A stretch of 64,000 bases of DNA from assembly GCF_001922985.1 (NCBI RefSeq), contig NZ_MRUH01000168.1, positions 62,001 to 126,000 on the forward strand. Direction: 5' to 3'. The notes beneath the pieces were generated by a model. It did no database searches. It was not told where the DNA came from and saw only the letters and a list, made by a program, of their open reading frames with translations. Position numbers and translations under genes: made by a program. Below, in pieces: positions 17,189 through 27,134 of the stretch (within the stretch, counting starts at the first letter, position 1; every line of letters starts with the position of its first letter). This stretch comes from Teredinibacter waterburyi (GTDB lineage Bacteria > Pseudomonadota > Gammaproteobacteria > Pseudomonadales > Cellvibrionaceae).

Positions 17189-17791
17189 TCACTTTGGTTG
17201 CAGTGACTCTACAAAATCAATTAGGCAGCCAACGCCGAGGCGAAAGCTTTTAATGTCCCCTACCACTTTGCCCTGCATCATCAAGCCCTGCATGGTAGCC
17301 ACGATCATGATGGCGACTGGTCCGGGTTTGACCTCTGGACGCAGGTAGCCTTTCGCTGATGCACTCACAAAAGCTTTTTCCATGCGTTTGCCTAAGTCGG
17401 AGAATAGCTGCATCGCCTTGTCTCTAAAGCCGTCATCTTCACGGCCCATTTCCATGGCGATTTTACTTGTTGGGCAACCGGCTTCTAGTTCTGCCGTAGT
17501 CATAACTTTAGATAGTTGTCGCAGCCAATCTTTGAGCGCGTCCACTGGGTTTTCACTGACTAGAGGCGCCCCCCAGCGCTCAAAAAACGCGGGGGCAAAT
17601 ATTTCTTCGAAAACCGCATAACCCAATTCTTTTTTACTGGCAAAGTGGTGATACAAAGCGCCTTTCGACACTTCTGCTTTTTCGAGAATGGTGGACAGGC
17701 TTGCGGCTTTGAAGCCCTGCTCCAGCATTTCTTGAGCGGAAATTTCAATAATGTGCCTGCGTGTAACTTCGGGATCCCTTGGGGGGCTCAT
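17189..17791 (-). CDS. TetR/AcrR-family repressor, probable regulator of the MMPL operon
   Basis: 200 residues. The N-terminal helix-turn-helix is typical (AASLSTILEKAEVSKGALYHHFASKKELGYAVFEEIF, about 25-60). The C-terminal ligand domain has SKVMTTAELEAGCPTSKIAMEMG, as in AcrR/NemR-like members. The start has a GAGGTAGG site. It lies upstream of the MMPL operon on the same strand, with its own terminator and its own related operator. Autorepression plus repression of the pump is the simplest reading. Confidence 0.88.
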   Translation of the reverse strand: MSPPRDPEVTRRHIIEISAQEMLEQGFKAASLSTILEKAEVSKGALYHHFASKKELGYAVFEEIFAPAFFERWGAPLVSENPVDALKDWLRQLSKVMTTAELEAGCPTSKIAMEMGREDDGFRDKAMQLFSDLGKRMEKAFVSASAKGYLRPEVKPGPVAIMIVATMQGLMMQGKVVGDIKSFRLGVGCLIDFVESLQPK

Positions 17792-17834
17792 ACCTACCTC
17801 ATGCCTTGGGCGCGTTTAGCGTTGGCGGATTATT

Positions 17835-17852
17835 ACAGACCAATCGGTCTGT
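17835..17852. promoter_or_regulatory. TetR-type operator before tetR
   Basis: Palindrome ACAGACC-AATC-GGTCTGT, 44 bp upstream of the tetR start. It resembles the operator at 17097-17120 and probably mediates autoregulation. Confidence 0.65.
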
Positions 17853-18071
17853 TTGCAATCCTTTAGGTTAATCTGTTGCCACAACTTGCGGTTGCTTCGC
17901 GGTAAAACGACATGAGACAAATTCGAATAAGCGCGCCATTGTGGATATTTAACGCCAATTTTCATAAAAGTATATTTTTATAATCTATTTTTTTTGACCT
18001 GCCACTGCTAGTTTAGGCGTTCTGGATTTCCACCTTTAAAAATTAACATCCTCTTAAACACGACGAACAAC

Positions 18072-19097
18072 ATGGATAGTTTTCTTAAATTAAAAAAGTA
18101 CGCCTACGTAATCGCACTATTTATTGTTTATAGCGGCTGGCTAACCTATATGAGCGTGACGAATTCATGGGTGTTATTTGCCGATTGGTGGCAGATGAGT
18201 GTAACCATGTTGTTTGGCTCTTTTGTGGCCGGCGCTACGCCTACCGGCGGTGGCGCGGTTGCTTACCCGGTATTTACCAAGCTACTGCATATTTCATCAG
18301 CGGATTCACGAACCTTTGGCATGATGATTCAGTCATTTGGGATGACGGCTGCGGCTATTTATATTTGGTCGCGTGGCACTAGGGTTTTGTGGAGGGTAAT
18401 TTTTTACACATCAATTGGTGGATTTAGCGGTATAACTCTGGCGTCGTTTTTCTTGCATCTGCCTGATATATACGCGCGGGTACTCTTTACGACGATGATA
18501 TCAATATTCGCCTTAGCGTTGCTTTACAGTGTTATCACTGGGCGGCGTTTGGCATGGCAACAACTGATTTATCTAACGGGTTTACAGAAAGCTGAATTTA
18601 TTCTACTAGGGTTCCTCGGCGGTATCATTGCAGAAAATACTGGCTCGGGAGTAGACCTCGTATTATTTATGACTTTGACGCTCTGTTACCGAATGGAGGA
18701 AAAAGTTAGTGTTCCCACCAGTGTTATTGTAATGGCACTGAGCTCCATCTACGGCTTTGCGTTACATGGAGTGATAGTAAAAGATATCGCAAATGTTATC
18801 CCCTATTGGTTGGTCTGTATTCCAGTGGTAATTGTGGGAGCGCCGTTTGGGGCTTGGATTGTATGTCACTGTAAGCGCTGGCAGTTGGTAACATTTGTTT
18901 GCCTACTAATACTTGCAGACTTGATAAGCACCTTGGTGTTTTTAGAGTTTTCAACACGAATGCAAGAGGTAATAGGCTGTTTTGTTGCGGTTTGCGGCGT
19001 TGGTTTTAGTTACTTTCTTTGGCGTGGCAACCGACGAGGCAAGCAGTATCAGGATTACCCCGCTGCGCTTACCCTCGCCAATTATCAAGATCGCTAA
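18072..19097 (+). CDS. TauE/SafE-family (TSUP) membrane permease
   Basis: 341 residues with about eight hydrophobic helices. The first repeat contains FVAGATPTGGGAVAYPVFTKL and the second LGFLGGIIAENTGSGVDLVLF, the paired glycine-rich re-entrant signatures of the TSUP/sulfite exporter TauE family. Members move sulfite, sulfoacetate, thiosulfate or other organic anions across the inner membrane. It stands alone on the plus strand and converges on the DsbA-like gene. The substrate is not evident. A link to the sulfur cluster 13 kb away is possible but unsupported. Confidence 0.82.
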   Translation: MDSFLKLKKYAYVIALFIVYSGWLTYMSVTNSWVLFADWWQMSVTMLFGSFVAGATPTGGGAVAYPVFTKLLHISSADSRTFGMMIQSFGMTAAAIYIWSRGTRVLWRVIFYTSIGGFSGITLASFFLHLPDIYARVLFTTMISIFALALLYSVITGRRLAWQQLIYLTGLQKAEFILLGFLGGIIAENTGSGVDLVLFMTLTLCYRMEEKVSVPTSVIVMALSSIYGFALHGVIVKDIANVIPYWLVCIPVVIVGAPFGAWIVCHCKRWQLVTFVCLLILADLISTLVFLEFSTRMQEVIGCFVAVCGVGFSYFLWRGNRRGKQYQDYPAALTLANYQDR

Positions 19098-19125
19098 GTA
19101 GTTTGTAATTTTCTAAATAGAAGCA

Positions 19126-19788
19126 CTATAACGGCGTTACAAGATTATTTTCAGCGTAGCGTGTTAATAGCGCGACTAAATCATCGACTTCCCGAGCACC
19201 TTTTAATACTTGGTTATCATCCAAAATTAGCGCCGGAACGCCGGTTACACCGAGCAGCTTAACACGCTTATTTGCAGCTAATACTTCTTCGTTTAAGGCG
19301 TTAGTGGCAAGAGTAGAGCGCACGCGTTCAACATCCATACCAATCTGTTTAGCGATAGCAATCAGTATCGAGCTATCTGCAATATCTTTATTTAATGAAA
19401 AGTAACTTTCAAATAAAGCCTGATACAGTTCTAGCTGCTGGCCGCTTTCGGCTGCTAATAGAAGTAATTGATGCGCTTTGTTGGTGTTATAAATACGTGA
19501 GGTCGGTGAGAAATTAAAGGTAAAGCCCGTGTCTGCGCCCATTTGTGTCATGCGCTGTTGCACCTGTGCGATTTGCTCTGCGCCGGCGTTCATAATTTCG
19601 GCTAAATGGTCGCTAAGTAAAATTCCCTCAGCGCCCAAACCAGGGTTTAGCTCATAAGGCAGGCATTCGACAGTAACGGCAATATTGGGAGACATTTTGT
19701 CTACGGCCAACATTAACTTGGTAAAGCCCAATGCACACCACGGACATACGATATCGGAGACGAAAGCTACATTTAAACGATGTTCCAT
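19126..19788 (-). CDS. FrnE-like DsbA-family oxidoreductase
   Basis: 220 residues with thioredoxin fold. The redox motif CPWC is near the N-terminus (VSDIVCPWCALGF), and the cis-proline region GVTGVPALILDD lies near the C-terminus, as in FrnE/2-hydroxychromene isomerase-like DsbA proteins. There is no signal peptide, so it is cytosolic, unlike true DsbA. The middle YNTNKAHQLLLLAAESGQQ helix is characteristic of the family. The start has a GAGGAA site. Likely roles are disulfide isomerisation or oxidative-stress protection. Confidence 0.87.
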   Translation of the reverse strand: MEHRLNVAFVSDIVCPWCALGFTKLMLAVDKMSPNIAVTVECLPYELNPGLGAEGILLSDHLAEIMNAGAEQIAQVQQRMTQMGADTGFTFNFSPTSRIYNTNKAHQLLLLAAESGQQLELYQALFESYFSLNKDIADSSILIAIAKQIGMDVERVRSTLATNALNEEVLAANKRVKLLGVTGVPALILDDNQVLKGAREVDDLVALLTRYAENNLVTPL

Positions 19789-20035
19789 GTTCTATTCCTC
19801 GGGGACATTTGTGGTAGCAAACTAAACTGCAGGTGTAGCTGCATGCTCGCTGGGAAAATCAGCGCTGATTCTGCTGGCATGATTACGCCGTGGCAAGAAG
19901 GTGAAATACATATCCTAAGGGGAATAAAATAAATATATGGAATTATCAAGGACGTGGCGTGAATACTCGGTTCAAACCAATTGGAACATAGGTTACCCAT
20001 AATCGCACCGACTATTCGCTCGCGATTAGAGCTCG

Positions 20036-22120
20036 CTAAAATTTCCAGCCGCCGCTAATGGCTACGCTGCGTCCGACTTCCATTAACCCGTGCTGAAGGT
20101 CAATTAACTCAACCGCTGGGTAGCGAATTTCTTCGTCGGTGAGGTTTTCGATATGGAGTTGCGCAAAGAAACCTTTCGGCCGCGGGGCATAGCGAAGGTT
20201 AATGTTTATCGACGTTGTCGCGCCAATCTCATCACCTATCCGCTGATAGTCGCCAATAGTCGTTGAATCAAGATAGCGGTAATCGGCATACATATGACTC
20301 AAATAGTAAAAACTTAGCGCGTAATTGATATGGTTGTGTTGGTACGAAAGCTTCGATTTAAACAGCCGCTCCGGCGAGTAGCCGGATGTGATGTGGGTGT
20401 ATTGTGTGTCATCAGAGTGTTGCCATACAACACTCGTTTGAACGTTAACTTTATCGCTTGGTTGATAATCTAGGATTATCTCCGCCCCCTCGGAAGAGGT
20501 TTTTCCGTGGTTATCGGCAACGTCTTCGTAGCGTTGGGTTTGGCTATTAAAACGGTGCGAAAAACGAAACAAATTTTTAGCGTAGGCATTAAAAAGACTG
20601 AAATTAACGGTAAATTTTGGTTTGGTAAAAACGTAATTCAATTCGTAGGTGTTAAGATTCTCTGGCCTAGAAAAGGCTAAATCTTGATTGTCTTGCAGTG
20701 CCTCGCCGTAGAGCAGCTTTATCGCATTATGCTTATTTAGTGAAAAGATTACCGCAATGTTCGGCACGCTATAGTTACTATTGTTCGCGTGTACCTTAAC
20801 AGTCGTGGTTTCGTTACTATTGCGATTGAAGCTGGTGGACGTATATTCATTTGCATGGGTCCAGCGATTTCCGGCAACTAACATTATCTTCTTATTTAGT
20901 TGCCATGAGGCTTGAAAGAAAAGGTCGTGTGTTTGGATTGGCTCATTTTTTAGAAAAAAATCCAAGCCAATACTTGGCACCGATACATCTCGTTGTGTAT
21001 CAAATAAAGATTGATAACGATAGCCAAGTAGAATTTCAAAGCTGGCGTTGTTGTCATAAATGGAATTTAATTCTATATCGCCGCGTTTTGATTGTTGCTG
21101 TTGATAGTTTTTACTTGCGTAGATTTCTGGCGAGATAAAATCTAGCTGATCTATAGCGACCTTGTGTTCGCTGTAAACTCCCTGTGCTCTAAGCCTCCAG
21201 TTGTCAGATAGAGTCTTATCGTAGGCGGTACTGGTAATTAGATTAGTGTCTTCTTGTTGGTTGCCGTCATTAAACGATGGCGTAAGCGCATAGCTACCAA
21301 AACGCATTTTACTGTAGCGTAAATCTCCACTGAAATTTGCGTAGCGGGTAGATAGGTCAAGATTGATTGCGTCGCGCTTAAAATCACCGTCCATGGTTCT
21401 GTGCATGTCTGGATGCAGGGCGGAGTACTGTTCAGTGCTCATCATATCTTCATAGGCACCATCGAACCCGGATTCTTGATTAGCGCCCCAGTTAACCACC
21501 CAAAAACCATCGCGATATTGTTTTCCATAGCGCGCAAATAGACTGTTACGATGGTCGCCAACACTTGCGTTTAGGAGGCTGCCTGTCGACCCTAAATCAT
21601 TGGTAATAATATTGATTGCGCCTTTAAAGGCGTTGTTGCCATAAATGACCGACATAGGGCCACGGATAATTTCAACGCTATCGATCGCTTCAATTGGAAT
21701 ATTAAACTGAGAGCGCTCCGGAAGTGTAAGGCCCTTAATTTGAGTGGGATCGAGCGGAATGCCGTTGAGCAAGACTTGAATACTGCCGGCGGCATTGCCG
21801 CGCATGCCTATACTGATATCTTGTGTGTCGTCGAGAAGATAGGTACCGGCAAGATTGCGAAACAGTTCAGGCAGGGAGCTGTAGCCTTGGCTCTCAATAT
21901 CGTGGCGGTAGATTACGGTTACGCTAGCCGGAATATGTTTGAGTTGCTGCTGGCGTTTGGTAGCAGTGGAGATGCTAATCTCCATCAGTTGTTCAAGGTC
22001 TAGGTTGAGGTAATCGATGTCAGGTGCAACCCGCGCTGCGCTTTCCGCAAGGGGTGAAACGCCTTGCGCGGCGAGTGCAATCGAAACCACGACACTGTGT
22101 AACAGATACCGGTGTGCCAT
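20036..22120 (-). CDS. TonB-dependent outer-membrane receptor
   Basis: 694 residues. A signal peptide is followed by a TonB-box-like DLEQLMEISISTATKRQQ segment. The plug domain then has IPASVTVIYRHDIESQGYSSLPELFRNL, IGMRGNAAGSIQVLLNGIPL and VEIIRGPMSVIYGNNAFKGAINIIT. A 22-strand barrel ending in an aromatic residue (SGGWKF) completes it. A Fur box lies between it and the divergent tiny gene, so the ligand is probably iron chelate, heme or another metal complex. No siderophore or heme-uptake genes adjoin it. The DLEQLMEISI start resembles receptors of the FepA/IroN-VasA type. Confidence 0.88.
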   Translation of the reverse strand: MAHRYLLHSVVVSIALAAQGVSPLAESAARVAPDIDYLNLDLEQLMEISISTATKRQQQLKHIPASVTVIYRHDIESQGYSSLPELFRNLAGTYLLDDTQDISIGMRGNAAGSIQVLLNGIPLDPTQIKGLTLPERSQFNIPIEAIDSVEIIRGPMSVIYGNNAFKGAINIITNDLGSTGSLLNASVGDHRNSLFARYGKQYRDGFWVVNWGANQESGFDGAYEDMMSTEQYSALHPDMHRTMDGDFKRDAINLDLSTRYANFSGDLRYSKMRFGSYALTPSFNDGNQQEDTNLITSTAYDKTLSDNWRLRAQGVYSEHKVAIDQLDFISPEIYASKNYQQQQSKRGDIELNSIYDNNASFEILLGYRYQSLFDTQRDVSVPSIGLDFFLKNEPIQTHDLFFQASWQLNKKIMLVAGNRWTHANEYTSTSFNRNSNETTTVKVHANNSNYSVPNIAVIFSLNKHNAIKLLYGEALQDNQDLAFSRPENLNTYELNYVFTKPKFTVNFSLFNAYAKNLFRFSHRFNSQTQRYEDVADNHGKTSSEGAEIILDYQPSDKVNVQTSVVWQHSDDTQYTHITSGYSPERLFKSKLSYQHNHINYALSFYYLSHMYADYRYLDSTTIGDYQRIGDEIGATTSININLRYAPRPKGFFAQLHIENLTDEEIRYPAVELIDLQHGLMEVGRSVAISGGWKF

Positions 22121-22146
22121 TCTATTTCGTCCTGAAATATCGAAGC

Positions 22147-22179
22147 CCCTCCGCCATCACTAGCTCTTATAACGGAGGG
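22147..22179 (-). other. Leader hairpin of the TonB receptor gene
   Basis: CCCTCCG pairs with CGGAGGG across a 19-nt loop, 26 nt before the receptor start codon on the transcribed strand. No T-tract follows, so it is a possible leader structure rather than a terminator. Confidence 0.35.
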
Positions 22180-22298
22180 CGTTGTGCTGAGCGCGTTCAG
22201 CGGATTGCGCTAAATTTGTGAGCATCTACGGCCGGAAATTGAGAGAGTCTAACCGAAGCATAGCATAGTTATGCATACGTAAAATCAAGCTTGCAAAT

Positions 22299-22317
22299 AA
22301 TAATGATTATCATTACT
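22299..22317. promoter_or_regulatory. Fur box
   Basis: AATAATGATTATCATTACT matches the 19-bp Fur consensus GATAATGATAATCATTATC at 15 positions and keeps the central inverted repeat. It lies between the TonB receptor and the small plus-strand gene and can control both. Confidence 0.8.
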
Positions 22318-22376
22318 ATTTGATTGTCGCTACTAAACCAAGCGAGTGTAGTAGTATTTATGAAGAGGTAGGTTAC

Positions 22377-22556
22377 ATGAACGAGCGTATCTTAATTGAG
22401 ATAGAGAGCGAAACTTTACGCCGGTTATTTGCTGAACGTCGGGTTAGTATTGATAACCTGCGGTGTATCAATGGTGCAGGCAAGCGGCATTTGCATCAGT
22501 TGTTACTGCAAAACTTGGCGCATGAAAGTGCTGACGCGTTTGTGTCGAATCGCTAG
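22377..22556 (+). CDS. Small protein of unknown function, Fur-box-associated
   Basis: 59 residues from the ATG at 22377, preceded by AGAGG at 8 nt; an upstream TTG in the same frame lacks such a site. The composition is charged and helical (IEIESETLRRLFAERRVSIDNLRCINGAGKRHLHQLLLQNLA), with one cysteine and no signal peptide or membrane segment. It is divergent from the TonB receptor across the Fur box and overlaps the end of metR by 4 bp. I do not recognise the family; it is not an obvious HemP or Bfd. An iron-starvation role is inferred from position only. Confidence 0.6.
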   Translation: MNERILIEIESETLRRLFAERRVSIDNLRCINGAGKRHLHQLLLQNLAHESADAFVSNR

Positions 22557-23434
22557 AGCGCTTTGGCGAGTTTCAAAAAGCCCTCGATATAAGCCAAACC
22601 AACATCACCGCTGCGAACCCCCAAATAAATACTTTTCATTAAACCCGTTGCACCTAGGCGCAATGGTTTGAGGTCGAGTTGCTGCTGATATTCCTCGACT
22701 AGCCAGCGCGGTAGGCTCGCCACACCGCGTCCGGCCGCGACCATTTGCAGCATAATATCGGTTGTTTCGATGCTTTGGTGCTTGGCGGGGCTTACCCCTG
22801 CAGGTGAGAGGAATTGAGTGTAGATATCTAAACGGCTCGCCTCTACTGGGTAGGTAATTAGCGTTTCGGCACTTAAATCAGCGGGAGATAAGAATTCGGC
22901 GCTGGCGAGCGAGTGTTGATTGGCCACTACCAGCACCTGTTCGTAATCAAATACGGGTGTGAAATCTAAGCCCTTTTTAAATAGCGGGTCGGGCGTTACC
23001 AGCATATCTATTTCGTGGTTAAACAGCGCACCAATACCGCCGAATTTAAACTTCTGTTTTACATCTACATCCACCGAAGGCCAAGCCGCCAAGTAGGGCG
23101 AAACGACGCGCAATAGCCACTGATAGCAAGGGTGGCACTCCATACCAATACGCAGCTCGCCGCGTTCACCCTGAGCGATTTGCTGCAATACGGCTTCGCT
23201 GTGCTCAAGTTGTGGCAGTAGTCGCTGTGCTAAGCCGAGTAAATGCGTTCCCGCTGGGGTAAAGCGTAACTGACGACTTTCTACCTGCCATAGCGGCGTG
23301 CCGATCTTTTGTTCCAACTTTTTGATTGAATGACTAACCGCGGACTGACTCAAGCAAAGCTGATCAGCCGCCGCCGTAAGCGAACCGCTGGTATGTATAG
23401 CGCGTAATATGCTCAGGTGTTGGCGTTCAATCAT
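22553..23434 (-). CDS. metR: LysR-family regulator MetR
   Basis: 293 residues. The N-terminal winged helix-turn-helix (SGSLTAAADQLCLSQSAVSHSIKKLEQKIG) and a substrate-binding domain with IGMECHPCYQWLLRVV are as in MetR, which senses homocysteine and activates metE. It is divergent from metE with a near-consensus MetR site between them, which is the standard gammaproteobacterial arrangement and supports the name strongly. Confidence 0.92.
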   Translation of the reverse strand: MIERQHLSILRAIHTSGSLTAAADQLCLSQSAVSHSIKKLEQKIGTPLWQVESRQLRFTPAGTHLLGLAQRLLPQLEHSEAVLQQIAQGERGELRIGMECHPCYQWLLRVVSPYLAAWPSVDVDVKQKFKFGGIGALFNHEIDMLVTPDPLFKKGLDFTPVFDYEQVLVVANQHSLASAEFLSPADLSAETLITYPVEASRLDIYTQFLSPAGVSPAKHQSIETTDIMLQMVAAGRGVASLPRWLVEEYQQQLDLKPLRLGATGLMKSIYLGVRSGDVGLAYIEGFLKLAKAL

Positions 23435-23489
23435 AGTCTTTTCCGGCGACGGACGTACCGCCTATATATGTGTAAAATCGAATGATAGT

Positions 23490-23502
23490 TGAATATATAT
23501 CA
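23490..23502. promoter_or_regulatory. MetR binding site
   Basis: TGAATATATATCA matches the MetR consensus TGAAnnTnnTTCA with one mismatch. It lies in the metR-metE intergenic region inside a wider ATGATA...TATCAT dyad (about 23482-23503). Confidence 0.65.
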
Positions 23503-23592
23503 TTTTTATACATGTATCTCACCTCCTAAACTAGCGTCTAACGTTTAATTGGCGAAGCGCGTGAAAGCGGCGCCGTGATTTTGGAGATAATC

Positions 23593-26007
23593 ATGATTAC
23601 CACTCACAATTTAGGCTTTCCACGTATTGGTAAAAAGCGAGAGCTAAAATTTGCATTGGAGGACTATTGGCACGGCAGAGCAGGTGAAGAGAAGCTACAA
23701 GCTACGGCGGCAGGCTTAAGAAAACAACATTGGCAAACTCAAGCCTGTGTGGACTATGCCGCTGTGGGTGATTTCTCACTTTATGATCAAGTGCTGGATA
23801 TGAGCTTTACCCTTGGCAATATACCGGCACGGGTACGCGAAAAGCCTCTGGCGAATGAGCTTGATAACTATTTTCGTGTTGCTCGTGGTCGATCGGTTGG
23901 CGCTAGCGACTGTGAATGTGTACAAGCTGGCGAAATGACCAAATGGTTCGATACCAACTATCACTACATAGTCCCAGAATTCGACAGCAGTACAGAGTTC
24001 AACCTCAACCCCACAAGACTCCTGCAACAGTTTGCCGAAGCCAAGGCTGCCGGCGTAAACGCCAAGCCGGTGATAATTGGGCCCTTAACTTATTTAGCCT
24101 TAGGCGTATGGAAAAGTGATGGCTGCAAAAGTGATGTAGAAAAAAACACCTTAAACAAGCTGGACTTGCTGCCACGGTTATTAGCTGTGTATCGCGAACT
24201 ATTACAGGAACTGGTAGCCGCCGGCGCCGATTGGGTGCAAATCGACGAGCCGATATTGGTTACAGAGCTAGCGCAAGAGTGGCAACAGGCATTTGGCATT
24301 GCTTACCATCAATTGAAAGCTACCGGCGCGAAATTACTATTGGCAACCTATTTTGGAGAGCTGCGCGAAAACCTACAGCTAACCGTGGAATTACCCGTAC
24401 AGGGTTTACACCTCGACGTTAGTAATCGCGATACTGGCAGCGCTGAGCAGGCGACTATTGCATCTGGCCCTAGCGATGAACTTATTCGTGTGCTCGATCG
24501 CCTACCCGCTCATAAAATTCTATCCTTGGGTGTAGTAGATGGTCGCAACATCTGGCGCAATGACCTAACTAAAACCTTAGATTGGTTGGAGCCAGTGGCG
24601 GAGAAACTCGGCGACCGCTTGTGGCTGGCACCGTCCTGTTCGCTCTTACATCTACCGGTAGACCTTGCTCAAGAGCAACATTTAGACGCCGAGATAAAAC
24701 CCTGGCTGGCCTTTGCAACGCAAAAACTAAGCGAAGTGGCACTGCTAGCGAAAGCACTAAATCACGGCCGCGAATCGATTAACGCTGAGCTTGAAAAAAA
24801 TCGCGTTGTGCTGCAGGCGAGAAAACATTCGCCACGGGTTAATCGCCCTAGTGTGAAAGCTGCCCTGTCCCAACTTACACCCGCCTATGGTGAACGAAAG
24901 TCGCCCTATTCGGTACGTGCGTTAGTTCAACGTACCCGCTTTCGGTTGCCAAATTTTCCTACCACAACTATCGGTTCGTTCCCGCAAACCGGTGATATCC
25001 GCGCGGCGCGTCGTAAGTTTCGCAACGGTGAACTAACTGAACTGGCGTATCGTGACTTCATTCAACAACAAATCCGTGAGTCGATAACACAGCAGGAAAA
25101 ACTCGACCTAGATGTATTGGTGCATGGCGAGGCGGAACGCAATGACATGGTCGAATATTTTGGTGAACAGCTTGAAGGATTTATATTTTCGGCACTTGGA
25201 TGGGTTCAATCCTATGGTTCGCGCTGTGTAAAGCCGCCAATTATTTATGGTGACATCGACCGGCAGGACGCGATGACCTTATCGTGGATTGCCTATGCCC
25301 AGACGCTAACAGAGAGGCCGGTAAAGGGGATGCTGACCGGCCCAGTAACAATTTTAAATTGGTCGTTTGTCCGTAATGACCAAGCGCGCGCTACTACAGC
25401 AAAACAAATTGCGTTAGCGATACGTAAAGAGGTGCTGGACTTAGAAAAAACGGGTGTAGCCATTATCCAAATTGATGAAGCGGCGTTGCGTGAAGGTTTG
25501 CCATTGCGCAAATCGGAATGGAATAATTATTTGAACTGGGCGATTGAAAGTTTCCGTATTGCCGCGAACGGCGTTGCTGATTCCACCCAAATTCACACCC
25601 ATATGTGCTATTCAGATTTTAATGACATTATCGAAGCCATTGCCCATATGGATGCCGACGTGATTACTATCGAAACCTCGCGCTCGAATATGAAACTGCT
25701 AGACGTGTTCGAGAAATTTTCTTATCCAAATGAGATTGGTCCCGGCGTATATGATATTCATTCGCCGAACATTCCAACCGAAGAGGCGATTGTAGCCTTA
25801 ATGGAGAAAGCTGCGCTGCATATACCCAGTGAGCGTTTGTGGGTAAACCCAGACTGCGGTTTAAAAACCCGACAGTGGCAGGAGGTGTTGCCGGCGCTGC
25901 GCAATATGGTGAGTGCGGCTAAGCAATTGCGCAGCGCCAAACAACTAATAACCGAGCAATTAGGGCCCGAAAAACTATTGGATAAGACAGCCACCGCTGA
26001 AGCCTGA
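23593..26007 (+). CDS. metE: Cobalamin-independent methionine synthase MetE
   Basis: About 804 residues from the ATG at 23593, chosen over an upstream in-frame GTG because GGAG sits 6 nt before it and the protein then starts [13 protein letters not shown], as in the family. It transfers the methyl group of methyltetrahydropteroyl-triglutamate to homocysteine. Both barrel halves are present. Zinc and homocysteine residues are visible in the C-terminal half: [31 protein letters not shown] (His and Cys ligands) and [12 protein letters not shown] (Cys ligand). It is cytosolic and controlled by the divergent MetR. Its 3' end overlaps the converging vWA gene by 33 bp. Confidence 0.96.
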   Translation: MITTHNLGFPRIGKKRELKFALEDYWHGRAGEEKLQATAAGLRKQHWQTQACVDYAAVGDFSLYDQVLDMSFTLGNIPARVREKPLANELDNYFRVARGRSVGASDCECVQAGEMTKWFDTNYHYIVPEFDSSTEFNLNPTRLLQQFAEAKAAGVNAKPVIIGPLTYLALGVWKSDGCKSDVEKNTLNKLDLLPRLLAVYRELLQELVAAGADWVQIDEPILVTELAQEWQQAFGIAYHQLKATGAKLLLATYFGELRENLQLTVELPVQGLHLDVSNRDTGSAEQATIASGPSDELIRVLDRLPAHKILSLGVVDGRNIWRNDLTKTLDWLEPVAEKLGDRLWLAPSCSLLHLPVDLAQEQHLDAEIKPWLAFATQKLSEVALLAKALNHGRESINAELEKNRVVLQARKHSPRVNRPSVKAALSQLTPAYGERKSPYSVRALVQRTRFRLPNFPTTTIGSFPQTGDIRAARRKFRNGELTELAYRDFIQQQIRESITQQEKLDLDVLVHGEAERNDMVEYFGEQLEGFIFSALGWVQSYGSRCVKPPIIYGDIDRQDAMTLSWIAYAQTLTERPVKGMLTGPVTILNWSFVRNDQARATTAKQIALAIRKEVLDLEKTGVAIIQIDEAALREGLPLRKSEWNNYLNWAIESFRIAANGVADSTQIHTHMCYSDFNDIIEAIAHMDADVITIETSRSNMKLLDVFEKFSYPNEIGPGVYDIHSPNIPTEEAIVALMEKAALHIPSERLWVNPDCGLKTRQWQEVLPALRNMVSAAKQLRSAKQLITEQLGPEKLLDKTATAEA

Positions 26008-27009
26008 GGCCGAAAACTTGGTGTGTAGACGGCCCTTTTCACCGTCTCGATTGGCGATGATAGTGAGTTTGTTAGAATCGCCGGAGCGCTTAGGTGAACA
26101 GTATCTAAATAGGTAAATACTGTTTGCCTCGTCGTTAATACGTGCAGCGATATCGTTAAAGGCCGCTACCAAACCTGAAATGTCAGTCGCGAAACTGGTA
26201 CCGTCACGGCCGAGTTGGCTAAGTACGTTTTGATCGACTTCACCCTCTAAGCCAATGGTAAAAATGGTTAAGCCTTCGGCGGCGCGATCGACAGCTGATT
26301 GCGCAGTCGATTTAGTCACACGAGCGGCCTGGTCGTTACCATCGGTAAACACAACTAAAGAGCCCGCAGAAACGATCCCGGAAATATTAAAACCTTCAAC
26401 AACATCATCGATATCGGAAACACCTTGCACCATTGCGCCGTAGAGGTTGGTCGAGCTATCCGCCGAGCTGGAGGAATCAAGGGCGTCGAGCGCAGCTAAT
26501 AAGGTTTGTTTGTTAGACGTATATTCTGATAGGTCTTGAATATTTTCGCGGCCATCAAAGTAAGCCAATTTAATCTGGAAGCTGCCCTGATCATTGTTCG
26601 CATCGGCAATTGCGGTATCGATAAACGTTGCCGCCGCGGATTTTAACGTTTCAAAACTATTTGCCAACACGCTACCACTAAGGTCGAGTAGCAATAGGGT
26701 ATTGTAAACAAACTCATCTGGGTCTTTGTCGAGGCTCGGTGTCGCTTCGTAAAGTGAAATCGGCTTATCATTTTCCAGCACTTCAAAGTTGGCGATGGTT
26801 AAATCGGCAACTGGATCGCCGCTATAGGTTTTTGCCTTAAAAGAAACAGTAATCACCGCAGGTTGTTGCGCGCTGCTAGAGAGCTCGGTTAAGACAAGGC
26901 TATCGCCGCCGCCACCGCCACCACCACAGGCGTTCAAAAGCGCACCAACCATAACTAACGCAGTGAGTTTATAGGGTGCGGAACGGGGGAAAGATCGAAA
27001 TAGGTTCAT
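25975..27009 (-). CDS. vWA-domain lipoprotein
   Basis: 344 residues from the ATG at 27009, chosen because GGAG stands 8 nt upstream and it gives a lipoprotein signal ([12 protein letters not shown]) followed by a run of seven glycines. An Ig-like or linker region (to about residue 100) precedes a von Willebrand A domain with an intact MIDAS: DLSGS, and VVFTDGNDQ for the later Asp. The C-terminus has a short cysteine-bearing tail. vWA domains bind proteins through a metal ion. It follows the OmpA-family gene at 125 bp on the same strand and may work with it at the cell envelope. Confidence 0.82.
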   Translation of the reverse strand: MNLFRSFPRSAPYKLTALVMVGALLNACGGGGGGGDSLVLTELSSSAQQPAVITVSFKAKTYSGDPVADLTIANFEVLENDKPISLYEATPSLDKDPDEFVYNTLLLLDLSGSVLANSFETLKSAAATFIDTAIADANNDQGSFQIKLAYFDGRENIQDLSEYTSNKQTLLAALDALDSSSSADSSTNLYGAMVQGVSDIDDVVEGFNISGIVSAGSLVVFTDGNDQAARVTKSTAQSAVDRAAEGLTIFTIGLEGEVDQNVLSQLGRDGTSFATDISGLVAAFNDIAARINDEANSIYLFRYCSPKRSGDSNKLTIIANRDGEKGRLHTKFSASGFSGGCLIQ

Positions 27010-27134
27010 GCCAAAAGCTCCAGACAAAACCCTAAGCGCAAGGCTTAGGGTGCACAGGGGTAAATAAAAAGGTACAGAGTAATCGCTATCATAGGCTAGC
27101 GGCATCGATTGCGATAGCCGCTGAGATAAATTAC

